A DNA stretch of 64,000 bases from Candidatus Eremiobacterota bacterium. Its GTDB lineage: Bacteria > Vulcanimicrobiota > Vulcanimicrobiia > Vulcanimicrobiales > Vulcanimicrobiaceae. Under the pieces are notes generated by a model, which worked only from the letters and a program-made list of their open reading frames with translations, was not told where the DNA came from and did not search any database. The stretch is from assembly GCA_019240525.1 (NCBI GenBank), contig JAFAYE010000001.1, positions 841,300-905,299 of the forward strand, read 5' to 3'. Below are positions 34,789 to 44,340 of this stretch, piece after piece (within the stretch, counting starts at the first letter, position 1; every line of letters begins with the position of its first letter). The position numbers and the translations under genes are program-made.

Positions 34789-35985
34789 ATGGGACGCTCG
34801 GCGATTCGTAATCTTGCAATACTTGCCGGCCTCGGCGCATGCATCGTTGCGTGCAGCCAATGGCAGGATCCCCGGCTGCCGCCGCTCACGTCATCCTCTG
34901 CGCGGAGCGCTGACGGCCGCGCCGGAGAGAACGCGATCGCGATTCGCGGAATTGGCAACGACCCGCGGCTCGATAAGCTCGTCACCGCGTTTATGTCGCA
35001 ATGCGGCGTGCCGAACGCCGAGTTGGCAGTCGCTAAGGCGGGCACGATTACTTTTTCACACGCTTACACCAACCCGGCGCGCGCGATTTCGACGACGCAG
35101 CGTTCGACGACGATGCGCCTGGCAAGCCTGTCGAAAGCTTGGACGAGCGCCGCGCTCTATAATCTCATCGTAGCTCGCAAAATCGAGCCGCGTTGGAAAG
35201 TGTTTCAGTATCTCGGCATTACCAAACCGCTTCCAGCACGCGCTCGGGTCGACCCGAGAGTCTACGACATAACGATCAACGACATGATTCTGCATGAGTC
35301 CGGCTGGGACGATCGCGTCTCGCACTTCGATCCGACGTTTGAAATGCGCCAAATCGCGCTCGCGCTTGGGCTCGATCACCCGATCGACCAGACCCAAGAA
35401 GTACGCTACCAGCTCCACGAGCCGCTCCAGGAAAAGCCGGGAACAACCTATGCCTACTGCAACTTTTGCTATACCGTTCTGGGAATGGTGGTTGCCAAAG
35501 CCTCCGGCCGGAGCTATCGGGCCTATCTAACGAAAATTCTGGGCTCCGAACTTCGTCTCAGCAACGTCGCAGTCTCGCCCACTGTCGGCGCTCGCCTGCC
35601 CAATGAAGTCGCAAAATACTATAATCCCTACGCTGGACTCTCAGCGCTCTATATAGATTCAAGGCGGAAGTACCCGTATCCGTATTCGGGCGACGGCATG
35701 CTCGATGAAGTCGCGCAAGGCGCCGGTGGGCTCGAAACCAATGCGGACTCCATGCTGGTACTCATGAAGCATTACATCATCTGGGGAGTTGGCACGCCCC
35801 CGCCTTTGGGTCAAGACTGGGCGCGTGAAGGCGAAATGCCCGGAACCAACACCTGGGCCGAGCAGCTGCCTAATGGAGTGCACTACGCCTTTCTTGTCAA
35901 CACAAACTCGTACGCTTATGGAACGAATCCTAACGCGTTCACGAACCTTCAATACGAAATCGAGGCGACGCTGCAGGCCCATTGA
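34789..35985 (+). CDS. Serine hydrolase of the beta-lactamase/PBP fold, lipoprotein
   Basis: A 398-aa lipoprotein (IVAC lipobox, Cys22). The class C beta-lactamase/esterase signatures are present: SxxK as S113-L-S-K116 (RLASLSKAW) and YxN as Y223-C-N225. The third motif near the C terminus is less clear (NGVHYAFLVN). Such proteins include D-Ala-D-Ala peptidases, esterases and true lactamases. GGGAGAAGG precedes the ATG at 34789; the longer frame to 34687 starts inside the hairpin and is rejected. Activity on antibiotics cannot be inferred. Confidence 0.8.
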   Translation: MGRSAIRNLAILAGLGACIVACSQWQDPRLPPLTSSSARSADGRAGENAIAIRGIGNDPRLDKLVTAFMSQCGVPNAELAVAKAGTITFSHAYTNPARAISTTQRSTTMRLASLSKAWTSAALYNLIVARKIEPRWKVFQYLGITKPLPARARVDPRVYDITINDMILHESGWDDRVSHFDPTFEMRQIALALGLDHPIDQTQEVRYQLHEPLQEKPGTTYAYCNFCYTVLGMVVAKASGRSYRAYLTKILGSELRLSNVAVSPTVGARLPNEVAKYYNPYAGLSALYIDSRRKYPYPYSGDGMLDEVAQGAGGLETNADSMLVLMKHYIIWGVGTPPPLGQDWAREGEMPGTNTWAEQLPNGVHYAFLVNTNSYAYGTNPNAFTNLQYEIEATLQAH

Positions 35986-35992
35986 CCGAGCG

Positions 35993-38176
35993 CTAGAGCA
36001 GCGCTTCTATAGTAACCGGCAATTCGCGGACGCGAACGCCGGTAGCATGGTAAACGGCCGAGGTGATCGCTGCAGCGACTCCGGCTAACCCGATTTCGCC
36101 GATGCCTCGCGCGCCGTGCTCGTTGAGATACGTATCGGGATAATCGAGAAACGTGACGTCCATACTCGGCGCGTCGGCATTGGTAGCGACGACGTAGTCG
36201 GCGAGATTGCTGTTGATCGGAGCGCCCGAGCGAGCGTCATACGTCGTGCGCTCGAATAGCGCCATCCCGACGCCCATCACGAGCGAGCCATGGATCTGGT
36301 TGCGCGCGGTGCGCGGATTGATGATCGTTCCTCCGTCAATAACGGTCACGATCCGGGCGACGCGTAGCCGGGCGGTTTGAGGCTGCCAAGTGACTTCGAC
36401 GAAATGCGCACCATACGAGTGGGCCGAGCGATCGGGCGGACCTTCCCCGAAGGTCCGCGAGCCTTTGCCCGAGCCACTGACGAGTGCGACCGCCGCGGCG
36501 GTGAGAACCTCTTGGAACGCAACGCGGTCAGCCGGCGAGTCTTTGACGACGATGTATCCGTCCTTAAACTCGAGCTCGTCCGCGCTGTGCCCAGCGAACC
36601 GCGCGCCGTTGCCGGTCGCGAGCCCAATGGCAGCTTTCATTGCCATGCGGGCGGCTTCGTTGACCGCCGGAACGACCGACGCGGTCGCCATCGAACCGCC
36701 TGACGTCGGCCCCGGAGGTAAGTTCGTATCTCCAATCTCGACGATTACTCGCTCGACGGCAATGCCGGTCACCGCGGCGACGAGTTGCGCGAGTACGGTA
36801 TACGTGCCTGTTCCAATGTCTTGGGTGGCAATTCCAACGAAGGCCGAGCCGTCGGCACGCAGTTCCACTCGTGCTTCCGCAGCGAAACGCGCGGCTAGCC
36901 ACGAGCAACCCGCCATTCCCCACCCGAGAATCGCGTCTCCGCGGCGCATCGAACCAACGCCGGCGGTCCTTTGCGACCAGCCGAACTTCTCTGCGCCGAG
37001 CGTGAGGCACTCGATATAATGGCGCGACGAAAACGGGATGTTCTGCTCTTGGTCCCGTTCGGGCTCGTTCCTGATGCGCAACTCCACCGGATCGATGTCG
37101 AGAACTCGCGCCAATTCGTCGTATGCCGACTCAATGGCGAATAACCCGGGAACGGCGCCCGGGCCACGCATCGCCGTTGGCGCTCCGACGTTACGCTTCG
37201 TCTGAGCGTTCGTGACGAGCAGGTTCGGCGTTCCGTAGAAGAACGGCGTCACCTCGCCGCAGTCCTCTTGGTACTCGTCGTAGAGGCTGCGATGATTCAC
37301 GTAATCCTGCCGCAGCGACGTCAACGTGCCATCGCGGCCGGCACTCATACGGACGCGTTGCTGCGTTCGAGCACGGTGGCCGGCCGACTCAAAATTCTGC
37401 TTGCGGCTCAGAACCAACTTGACAGGGCGGCCGAGACGGCGCGCCGCTGCGGCGGCGAGAAGCTCGTGCGGCCAAACCCACAGCTTCGCGCCGAAGCCCG
37501 AACCGAGAAACTTCATAATAACGCGGACGTTCTCACGGCGTTGGCCGAGCATTTCGCTCAGAACGTTTCGGCTGTTGACGACGGCTTGCGTGGTATTGTA
37601 CAACGTGATTTGCTCGCCATCGGGAACGGCGACCGATGCATGCAACTCGATTGCGTTGTGGGTTTGCACGGGCGTGACATACGTCTGGTCGACGCGCGCG
37701 TCGGCCGCCGCGAACGCCGCCTCAGGGTTGCCGCGCCGGCTCTGCTCCTGGGGATCGTCGTCAGCCGTGAGCTCGAGCGAAACGTTCGGCGGGCGCACGT
37801 CGGCGTATGTGACCGTAACGCATGCTGCCGCTGCAACGGCTTGCTCGAAGGTCTCTGCGATCACCAACGCCACATACTGCCCGTAGTAGCGAATAACGTC
37901 GTCCGCAAACGGCGGCCGCGACTCATCGATTGGACCGGCTTCCGGCGATGACTTGTAGAGCGCCGGCATATTGTCGCGATAAAAGATTTCGATGACACCA
38001 GGCATCTTCGACGCAGTCTTCGCGTCGATAGATGTGACCCGGCCACTCGCGATCGAGCTCCCGACCCCAATCCCGTACAGCATGTTTGCAAAGTTGTGGT
38101 CGGATGAATACTTGGCACTTCCCGTCAGCTTGAGCGGGCCGTCGATACGCGCAAGGCCTTGCCCGATCGCGCTCAT
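35993..38176 (-). CDS. Molybdenum-binding subunit of a PaoC/xanthine-dehydrogenase-family enzyme
   Basis: A 727-aa large subunit of a molybdenum hydroxylase. It begins with the short N-terminal aldehyde-oxidase domain (RIDGPLKLTGSAKYSSDH) and then the molybdopterin-binding domain (GSGFGAKLWVWPHE, GAPTAMRGPGAVPG, DIGTGTYTVLAQL, PPGPTSGGSMAT). The catalytic Glu is in GARGIGEIGLAG near the C terminus. The gene order FeS, FAD, Mo with 4-bp overlaps and separate subunits matches PaoABC aldehyde oxidoreductases, which hydroxylate aromatic or other aldehydes to acids. The first codon overlaps the FAD subunit stop (ATGA). Confidence 0.92.
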   Translation of the reverse strand: MSAIGQGLARIDGPLKLTGSAKYSSDHNFANMLYGIGVGSSIASGRVTSIDAKTASKMPGVIEIFYRDNMPALYKSSPEAGPIDESRPPFADDVIRYYGQYVALVIAETFEQAVAAAACVTVTYADVRPPNVSLELTADDDPQEQSRRGNPEAAFAAADARVDQTYVTPVQTHNAIELHASVAVPDGEQITLYNTTQAVVNSRNVLSEMLGQRRENVRVIMKFLGSGFGAKLWVWPHELLAAAAARRLGRPVKLVLSRKQNFESAGHRARTQQRVRMSAGRDGTLTSLRQDYVNHRSLYDEYQEDCGEVTPFFYGTPNLLVTNAQTKRNVGAPTAMRGPGAVPGLFAIESAYDELARVLDIDPVELRIRNEPERDQEQNIPFSSRHYIECLTLGAEKFGWSQRTAGVGSMRRGDAILGWGMAGCSWLAARFAAEARVELRADGSAFVGIATQDIGTGTYTVLAQLVAAVTGIAVERVIVEIGDTNLPPGPTSGGSMATASVVPAVNEAARMAMKAAIGLATGNGARFAGHSADELEFKDGYIVVKDSPADRVAFQEVLTAAAVALVSGSGKGSRTFGEGPPDRSAHSYGAHFVEVTWQPQTARLRVARIVTVIDGGTIINPRTARNQIHGSLVMGVGMALFERTTYDARSGAPINSNLADYVVATNADAPSMDVTFLDYPDTYLNEHGARGIGEIGLAGVAAAITSAVYHATGVRVRELPVTIEALL

Positions 38177-39168
38177 GGGTATCCCCGCGAGTCATTCTGG
38201 ATCACGAGGCTCAACGCGTGCATGACGCAGCGTTTGGCGAGCTCGACTTTGAACTCGTTATCCGGCTGAGGTCTCGCGTCGCGGAGCATGATCTCAGCCG
38301 CGATCTCCAAACTCTGCGCCGTTGGGGCGACGCCTTGCAGTGCACTCTCCGCCTCCACGCTGCGCCAAGGTTTGGTCCCGATGCCTCCCATTGCGATACG
38401 CACCCGTTCGAACGCGCCGTCATTGAAGGTCGCGACGACTGCCGCAGATGCGAGCGCAAACTCGTACGATGCCCTATCGCGTAACTTGAGATACGTCGAG
38501 CGTGCACGCGGGGACGGCGGAGGAAGCGTTACCGAAGTGATCAGCTCACCGGCTTCGAGAGTCGTTTCGCGATCCGGCGTATTCCGAGGCAACAAGAAAA
38601 AGTCGTCGATCGCAACCGACCGCTCGCCCTGCGTTCCCAGAATTTGGATCGTCGCCTCGAGCGCCGTGAAGACCACGTTTTGATCCGATGGGTTCGATGC
38701 GATGCAATCGTCGCTCGTTCCAAGGATCGCGAGATTGCGACTGAACCCGCCAATCGCGGAGCATCCGCTTTTCGGCGAGCGTTTGTTGCAAGCATAGGCG
38801 GGATCGCGAAAATAAACGCACCGCGTTCGCTGTAGGAGGTTCCCGCCGGTTGTTGCCATGTTGCGTAGCTGTGCCGAAGCCCCCGACAGGAGTGCCTGCG
38901 CAAGTACCGGGTAATCGCGCGCGACGTCCGGATGATAGGCGACGTCGGCGTTGCGAGCGAGCGCGCCGATCCGCAACCCGCCGCCTTCCGTGCGCGCAAT
39001 ATCGCCGAGCGGAAGGCGATTGATATCCACGACCTTCGGCGGAGCCTCGACGTTGAGCTTCATCAGGTCGATCAGCGTGGTTCCCCCGGCGACGAACTTC
39101 GCGCCACTAACGTGTTGTCGCAAGGCATCTTCGACGGTGGCCGCTCGCGTAAAATCGAAGGTCTTCAC
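38173..39168 (-). CDS. FAD-binding subunit of the molybdenum hydroxylase (PaoB-like)
   Basis: A 331-aa subunit with the FAD_binding_5 start (FDFTRAATVEDAL, FVAGGTTLIDLMKL) and the flavin loop GASAQLRNMATTGGNLLQRTR. A Cys-rich insert (RCVYFRDPAYACNKRSPKSGCSAI, about 120-145) can hold an extra Fe-S cluster as in E. coli PaoB. A CO_deh_flav_C tail follows. The start is GTG at 39168, overlapping the FeS gene stop by 4 bp (GTGA); the longer frame lies inside that gene. It passes electrons between the 2Fe-2S subunit and an acceptor. Confidence 0.92.
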   Translation of the reverse strand: MKTFDFTRAATVEDALRQHVSGAKFVAGGTTLIDLMKLNVEAPPKVVDINRLPLGDIARTEGGGLRIGALARNADVAYHPDVARDYPVLAQALLSGASAQLRNMATTGGNLLQRTRCVYFRDPAYACNKRSPKSGCSAIGGFSRNLAILGTSDDCIASNPSDQNVVFTALEATIQILGTQGERSVAIDDFFLLPRNTPDRETTLEAGELITSVTLPPPSPRARSTYLKLRDRASYEFALASAAVVATFNDGAFERVRIAMGGIGTKPWRSVEAESALQGVAPTAQSLEIAAEIMLRDARPQPDNEFKVELAKRCVMHALSLVIQNDSRGYP

Positions 39169-39638
39169 GCCTCGCCGCTCCGCACGGCCTGAATGGCGGC
39201 GACGATATTCTGATAGGCCCCGCATCGGCAGATATTGCCGCTCATGCATTCCGCGACGTCGGCGTCAGAAGGGCCGCACGGTTCGTCCAGCAACGCGGTC
39301 GCGGACATGAGTTGACCCGGCGTGCAGTAGCCGCACTGATATCCGTCGTGCTCGAGGAAGGCCGCCTGCATCGGGTGCAGCGCACCAGGGGCGCCGATGC
39401 CTTCGACGGTGACGATCGTATCGCCATCGTGCATCAGCGTAAACGCCAGGCATGAATTGACGCGACGGCCGTTGACGTGGACCGTGCACGCACCGCATTG
39501 ACCGTGGTCGCAGCCCTTCTTCGTGCCGGTTAGATCGAGTGTTTCTCGCAGCGTGTCGAGCAACGTCGCCCTCGAATCGACGTCGAGTTCGACGAGTTTG
39601 CCGTTGACGGTGAACGCGACGTGCGCCGTTTCGATCAC
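39165..39638 (-). CDS. 2Fe-2S subunit of the molybdenum hydroxylase (PaoA-like)
   Basis: A 157-aa subunit. The plant-type 2Fe-2S cluster motif is GCDHGQCGACTVHVNGRRVN followed by SC, and the second cluster lies in the helical domain (CGYCTPGQ and NICRCGAY). Both clusters are complete. The GTG at 39638 overlaps the upstream membrane-peptide stop (GTGA at 39635-39638). No Tat signal precedes the domain, so unlike E. coli PaoA this complex is probably cytoplasmic. It transfers electrons from the Mo site to FAD. Confidence 0.92.
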   Translation of the reverse strand: MIETAHVAFTVNGKLVELDVDSRATLLDTLRETLDLTGTKKGCDHGQCGACTVHVNGRRVNSCLAFTLMHDGDTIVTVEGIGAPGALHPMQAAFLEHDGYQCGYCTPGQLMSATALLDEPCGPSDADVAECMSGNICRCGAYQNIVAAIQAVRSGEA

Positions 39639-39826
39639 TTGCCGACGTGAAACTGCGTGACGTAACTCCAAAGTCCAAAAATCTTGAGTAACCAGATAAC
39701 CACGACGATAACGACGACGGCATTCAACAACGTCTTTATCGACCCGGCCATCGGTATGTACGTATTGATCAACCAAAGCAGGACACCGATGACTATCAAC
39801 GCTATGACGACTTCGATTAAAGGCAC
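39635..39826 (-). CDS. Thivi_2564-family membrane peptide
   Basis: A 63-aa protein starting at GTG 39826 after AAGGAGATCGTCC. Two hydrophobic helices (PLIEVVIALIVIGVLLWLIN and LLNAVVVIVVVIWLLKIFG) are joined by TYIPMAGSIK. This is the small Thivi_2564 family pattern, found widely in bacteria with unknown role. The upstream frame to 39913 is not needed. Its stop is coupled to the 2Fe-2S subunit start, an unusual partner; it could anchor or simply be co-transcribed. Confidence 0.8.
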   Translation of the reverse strand: MPLIEVVIALIVIGVLLWLINTYIPMAGSIKTLLNAVVVIVVVIWLLKIFGLWSYVTQFHVGK

Positions 39827-39854
39827 GGACGATCTCCTTATTCGGACGAGTAAA

Positions 39855-42380
39855 TCAAGCTTCGCGGAGCGCTCTGAAGAGGAGAATTCTATACCCTTCG
39901 CTCTCGATTCCAACCGACGTCACGCAGATCTCTTCGCGCGCAAGCACGGAGTCCGTCTCCCAGTCGTCGCGCTCGCTATTGTAAACGCGAGTGTGATAGC
40001 GAACGCCCGATTCGAGTAGCCCCGAAAGGTCGATTGGGACGTTCGTTGTCGAGTTACTAACATTGCCGACCAGTACGGCGAGTTCTCTTTCTCTGCGCAG
40101 CGCTACGACTCTCGCAATGCGAGAAAAAATCGGAATCGAATCGGAAACGTCCTCTTCGTAGAGCGAGTGCGTGAAATCGGTGTTGATTTCGCACGTCGTG
40201 AAGAGGTTGAGCGAACCTTGCGTACGCACCGCAAAGTACGATATCTCCCGCCGATGATACGGTAAACGCCGCAACGCCACCCATTTCCAATCCGCGGGGA
40301 TCAGCGGATTGATCTGAAGGCGATCGCCGGATAGCGTGAGACCGCAGACGCCTTCGATCGCGGCCCAGAGGAAGCGCGGAGGTTCCCACGGACTAAGACG
40401 CATACCCCGATTGACGAGTGAATCCCCATCGAACCACTCACTGAACTGTCCGGGGACGGTATTGTGCTTTCTCGGATCGCGCGCGTAGTGCTCGAACGAC
40501 GCTCGCAAGGCGTTTACCATAAACTCGGGATGGTATCGGGCTGCGGCGAAAGCATACCACCACGTTAAACCGGGCCAAACGCCGCCAAGCAGCCCTGCGT
40601 ACGCCGCTGGGTCGTATCGCGGATCGAGCGCCGAGGCGGTCCGCAGGCCCGCCTCCGTCCAAAAATCTGGTGAGTTCAGGCGCGCGATAACGCGAAAGCC
40701 CGTTTCATCGTCGCAGGTATGGAACATCACGGGGAACACCTCGTCGCCCGTGACGTCGGTGTGCGGATTCCCGTGAATATCGATGTTGAGATAGAATAGG
40801 CCCGTCTTTGGATTGATGAGATGCTGCTGCATCGCTGCGCGAATTCGATCCGATGCAGTGGCGAACGACTCGATCTCGGCGTCATTAGCATCGACCCGCT
40901 CGGCGAGATGCGCCAGTTCCTTGAGGGCCGCGGCGCATTCCGCATTGATTTCGGTCACCGCGCCGTTGATCGAATAGTTCGCAATGATATTTCGCCAGCT
41001 CGCGATTGCCCAAACGTTGCCCCTCGGATCGTCGGCATTGCAGACAACGAGCATCCGCTCATCCATCTGCGATATTATGTAGCGGCCGGCGCGAGCTAAC
41101 GATGGAAAGATTTTTCGAAGCCAATCCTCGTCGCCGGTCGTTCGGAAATGATGGTTCGCAGCCATGATAAAGAGCGGGGTGTCGTCATTGACATTGAGCC
41201 CATCGTCTTCTACGCGGCCCGTCAAAGCGTCGACGAACTCGGGTAGCTTGCCGTTGGGATACTGCCACGAGCTTATCTTATCCAAGACCGATCGCGAAAA
41301 AATCGGCATGAAGTAGTCGCAACCGTACACGAACCACGCGCAGTCACGGATGACCACGTTTGACATTACCCCGGGATCGTTCGTAAAAAGCCAGCCGTGT
41401 GGATACCGGGCCATGACCCGGCGCATGTTGACCTTGCTCCACAGCGCACCATCGTTGACGACCTCGTCAGGGGTGATGACTTCGCCTCGGTGGATCTCGT
41501 CTTCAAGCGTCGCCAGGGTTTGACGAAATGTATCGACCGCAGAAACGGCGTTGAAAGAGTCTAAAGCGCCGGCGACGTCCTGATCGTAGATGCCGGATTT
41601 GAACGCGAAAGATTCGCGCTCGCCGGGACCAACGCGAATATCGACTTGCAAGCTGCCGAGAATATCGCCGATTGCCTTAGTTTCGTTGGTCAAAGCATCC
41701 GTTCGCGAGGTGCTATACACATTTCCAAAGTCGAAACTGGTCTCGTACGCGCTCGGCTCGCGGGTAAGCGCAAAGACTCGCACCAGGCTGCCGTCGCTTT
41801 GATTTTTCGCAATCAGTCCAAAGACACTCTTGTCATACTGAGCGAAGACATCGTCGGTCGAATCGCCGCGCAGACGGGCGAACCCATTAACGCGCAGGTC
41901 TTGCTCCTGGGCGCCGCGATTTTCTATTTCGATCATCTGATAGAGCACGGAGGGATCGGACTCCGTGCCGTTTTGCATTGCCTGAAGCGGCAAAAACAAC
42001 GTTTCTGTAATGTATATCGAACCTGCGACATCGAACGAACGGCGCTGAAAGGCCGGGTGAATCTCGACCACGACCTCGTCGAGATTGAGCGACAGCGGCG
42101 TATATACCTTACGCTTTTCTTCAGAAGTACGCAATGCCGCATCCCGCAAAGGCCGCCCCGCTATGGCAAAGCGTACGGCAATCGAGCCAATCAGGGCGCA
42201 GCCTCGAGCGATGCAAAACACGCGTTCGACGTCGCCCGTATTTTTTGTATTGACCCAGAGCGACGTGTTGCCAAAACTCGGCCCCATTCCGAGGCGCCCC
42301 GCCGTGGTTCGATAACTGGGCAAGTTCCGGGTCGGGTCGAGTTGGTATGTGGACGATCGGGCCTCGCCGGTCGCGCTCAC
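39855..42380 (-). CDS. Amylo-alpha-1,6-glucosidase/(alpha/alpha)6-barrel glycoside hydrolase
   Basis: An 841-aa protein with an N-terminal beta-sandwich (about 15-270: FGNTSLWVNTKNTGDVERVF). A six-hairpin helical barrel (about 300-700) contains RDCAWFVYGCDYFMP, NDDTPLFIMAANHHF and VPGQFSEWFDGDSLVNRGM, and a C-terminal beta domain follows. Layout is like GH94/GH15/GH63-type or amylo-1,6-glucosidase proteins acting on alpha-glucans or oligosaccharides. Asp and Glu residues suitable for acid/base roles lie in those loops, but the family number is uncertain. No signal peptide. It overlaps the S8 protease stop by 4 bp (GTGA at 42377-42380) and lies 28 bp before the Thivi_2564 gene. Confidence 0.8.
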   Translation of the reverse strand: MSATGEARSSTYQLDPTRNLPSYRTTAGRLGMGPSFGNTSLWVNTKNTGDVERVFCIARGCALIGSIAVRFAIAGRPLRDAALRTSEEKRKVYTPLSLNLDEVVVEIHPAFQRRSFDVAGSIYITETLFLPLQAMQNGTESDPSVLYQMIEIENRGAQEQDLRVNGFARLRGDSTDDVFAQYDKSVFGLIAKNQSDGSLVRVFALTREPSAYETSFDFGNVYSTSRTDALTNETKAIGDILGSLQVDIRVGPGERESFAFKSGIYDQDVAGALDSFNAVSAVDTFRQTLATLEDEIHRGEVITPDEVVNDGALWSKVNMRRVMARYPHGWLFTNDPGVMSNVVIRDCAWFVYGCDYFMPIFSRSVLDKISSWQYPNGKLPEFVDALTGRVEDDGLNVNDDTPLFIMAANHHFRTTGDEDWLRKIFPSLARAGRYIISQMDERMLVVCNADDPRGNVWAIASWRNIIANYSINGAVTEINAECAAALKELAHLAERVDANDAEIESFATASDRIRAAMQQHLINPKTGLFYLNIDIHGNPHTDVTGDEVFPVMFHTCDDETGFRVIARLNSPDFWTEAGLRTASALDPRYDPAAYAGLLGGVWPGLTWWYAFAAARYHPEFMVNALRASFEHYARDPRKHNTVPGQFSEWFDGDSLVNRGMRLSPWEPPRFLWAAIEGVCGLTLSGDRLQINPLIPADWKWVALRRLPYHRREISYFAVRTQGSLNLFTTCEINTDFTHSLYEEDVSDSIPIFSRIARVVALRRERELAVLVGNVSNSTTNVPIDLSGLLESGVRYHTRVYNSERDDWETDSVLAREEICVTSVGIESEGYRILLFRALREA

Positions 42381-44224
42381 CGAGCTGCACGCAACAAGGC
42401 GATGCTGCGTTTAGGATCGATTAGCTTCAGTTTTCCGCCTGGTACTGTCGTAGCTCCCTCGAGGATCAGCGCACGAACCTGTCGGGGCGTGAGGGCCGGA
42501 TTCAGGGCGAACAATTTTCCCGCGAGATTGGTGACGTTCGGAGCGGCCATCGACGTTCCTGAAAACTTGACAGTATAGCCCTGCGGAATCTTACTGGGAA
42601 CGTGGAAGCCGTCGGCATAGACGGCTACGGTCGGTCCGTAACTCGTGAAGCTAGTCGAATCGCCGGCTTGATTGACGGCGCCAACCGTGAGCAAATTCGG
42701 GTAAACGAGCGAGCCTGGCACATCTTGCGCGAACGTTGCATCGTTATCCCCATTTCCGGCCGCCGCAACAAAAAGCGTTCCGGGCGTGTCACGGATCATC
42801 GCTTCGATTGCGGTGCGCCAAATGGCGTAAAGCTCCTGCGCTTTCTGCTTTCGCGCCTGCGGATCGGCGGTGGCATCGGTCTTTGCAAGCCATTGCTCGA
42901 ACTCGCTGACTTGATCGCCCCAACTCATATTGACGACGCGCACGTTGCGTTCGCGGAAGAACGCGCCGATCGCGGCAAAATCCTGCGCCATGCGCCGCGC
43001 CCATTCGACAGTTGGGGCAAATGCGAGATTCGGTAAGTTATCGTCGAACCGCGCTACGACAATTTGGGCTCCCGGGTTTCCGCGCGACGCGATTCCGGCA
43101 ACATGGGATCCGTGAGCGTATTCGCCCACGACGTCCATCTCGCGCTCGAACGCCGCCTCCTGCGTTGCATCGAGCGAGCGAAGGTAGGCGGCTGCAGCAG
43201 CGGCATCGGGCGAAACGATGCCGCTCTCCATGTCGCTAAACCCGGTCAGCAACTTCACGATTTTGGGATAGTCCGAAGCTACGTCGGCCGGCACGGGATA
43301 AAGATCCGAACTCGACGGCGTCCCATCGTCGGCGAACGCCAATCCGTGCTGAACCGCGCCGGCCCCCCCGTACATCCGCATCGGATAATCATGTGGATCG
43401 ACGCCGGAGTCGAGGATGCCGATGCGCACCGGCGCTTTTACTTGCGACGGCGCCAAGGTCACGTCGCGCATCGCCCAAATGTCAGGCTTGGTTGTGTCGT
43501 GCCGCGCAATGTACGCTTGCAAAATCTGCACGTCTTGTGGAAGAAGGGGCAGCAACACCAATGCGGCTCGCAGGCGCACGAGCTGGCGTCCGGAAGGACC
43601 GTCGAGCGTTCCGCTCTTCGCCGCGATGGGATCGAAGTCGTGAGCCACGTTCCCGACGACGCCATCTCGCGTCTGGACCGGCTCGAAGCCCGCCGCGTCT
43701 TTGACAGAGTCACCCACGACACTCCAGGGTAGTGCAAAGACGGCCGTGCGATCAGCCTGCGCAAAACTACCCGACGCGACTGCGAGCTCGAGGCGTCCCG
43801 CGAGCAGAGCGCGACTCGGCTTCGTCTCGGCGGCACGCAGCGCCGCGACCGTCACGCGGATCCCCGCCGTGTCACCCGACAAGAGCTGTCCCGCCAGGCG
43901 CGTAGCCAGATAATCGCGCAGCGTCGCCTTGTCGGTGATATCGTACTGCGCGAGCGTCTTCTCGACGTCGGATTCAACGGCGCGCAAGAATGGCGCGAAC
44001 GTGGCGTCGTCAGCGACCACCAGTTTGGATGGCGCCATCGGCATCGGATAGGCGAATCGCGGAAGCTGCGTCTCGTCGGTGACGATCGTACGTCCGCTCT
44101 GAGCGAGGCTCGCGAATTGCAACGGACTCGCCGACCAGCGCACCGGTCCGGCAAAGGTCGCGATCGGCGCTAGCAGCGCCAAAGCCTGAAAACAGGCGGC
44201 AAGCGCGATGGTATCTTTACGCAT
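42377..44224 (-). CDS. Secreted S8 (subtilisin-like) serine protease
   Basis: A 615-aa protein with a signal peptide (about 1-27, ending in FAGP), a long pro-region (30-260) and a peptidase S8 domain. Catalytic residues are D272 (VRIGILDSGVD), H371 (AHGSHVAGIAS), oxyanion N491 (AAAGNGDND) and S558 (KFSGTSMAAPNV). All are intact. An insert of about 90 residues lies between the Asp and His motifs. The ATG at 44224 begins the signal peptide; an in-frame ATG 11 codons upstream is less likely. It heads a minus-strand operon continuing through the glycosidase to the molybdenum hydroxylase. Confidence 0.92.
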   Translation of the reverse strand: MRKDTIALAACFQALALLAPIATFAGPVRWSASPLQFASLAQSGRTIVTDETQLPRFAYPMPMAPSKLVVADDATFAPFLRAVESDVEKTLAQYDITDKATLRDYLATRLAGQLLSGDTAGIRVTVAALRAAETKPSRALLAGRLELAVASGSFAQADRTAVFALPWSVVGDSVKDAAGFEPVQTRDGVVGNVAHDFDPIAAKSGTLDGPSGRQLVRLRAALVLLPLLPQDVQILQAYIARHDTTKPDIWAMRDVTLAPSQVKAPVRIGILDSGVDPHDYPMRMYGGAGAVQHGLAFADDGTPSSSDLYPVPADVASDYPKIVKLLTGFSDMESGIVSPDAAAAAAYLRSLDATQEAAFEREMDVVGEYAHGSHVAGIASRGNPGAQIVVARFDDNLPNLAFAPTVEWARRMAQDFAAIGAFFRERNVRVVNMSWGDQVSEFEQWLAKTDATADPQARKQKAQELYAIWRTAIEAMIRDTPGTLFVAAAGNGDNDATFAQDVPGSLVYPNLLTVGAVNQAGDSTSFTSYGPTVAVYADGFHVPSKIPQGYTVKFSGTSMAAPNVTNLAGKLFALNPALTPRQVRALILEGATTVPGGKLKLIDPKRSIALLRAAR

Positions 44225-44340
44225 TGCTCGACTCTTCGACGCCCGGAGAGCCGGCAACTACCTCGACGGGAATTGTCATGCACGCGCGCCGAAGCGAATC
44301 GTGATTTCTGCACGCGGCATACGTCGAACCGGAGGTCAAC

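Noticed and set aside
34789-35985. Antibiotic-resistance beta-lactamase
   Set aside because: SxxK and YxN are shared with many esterases and peptidases, and the third motif is unclear; resistance cannot be claimed.
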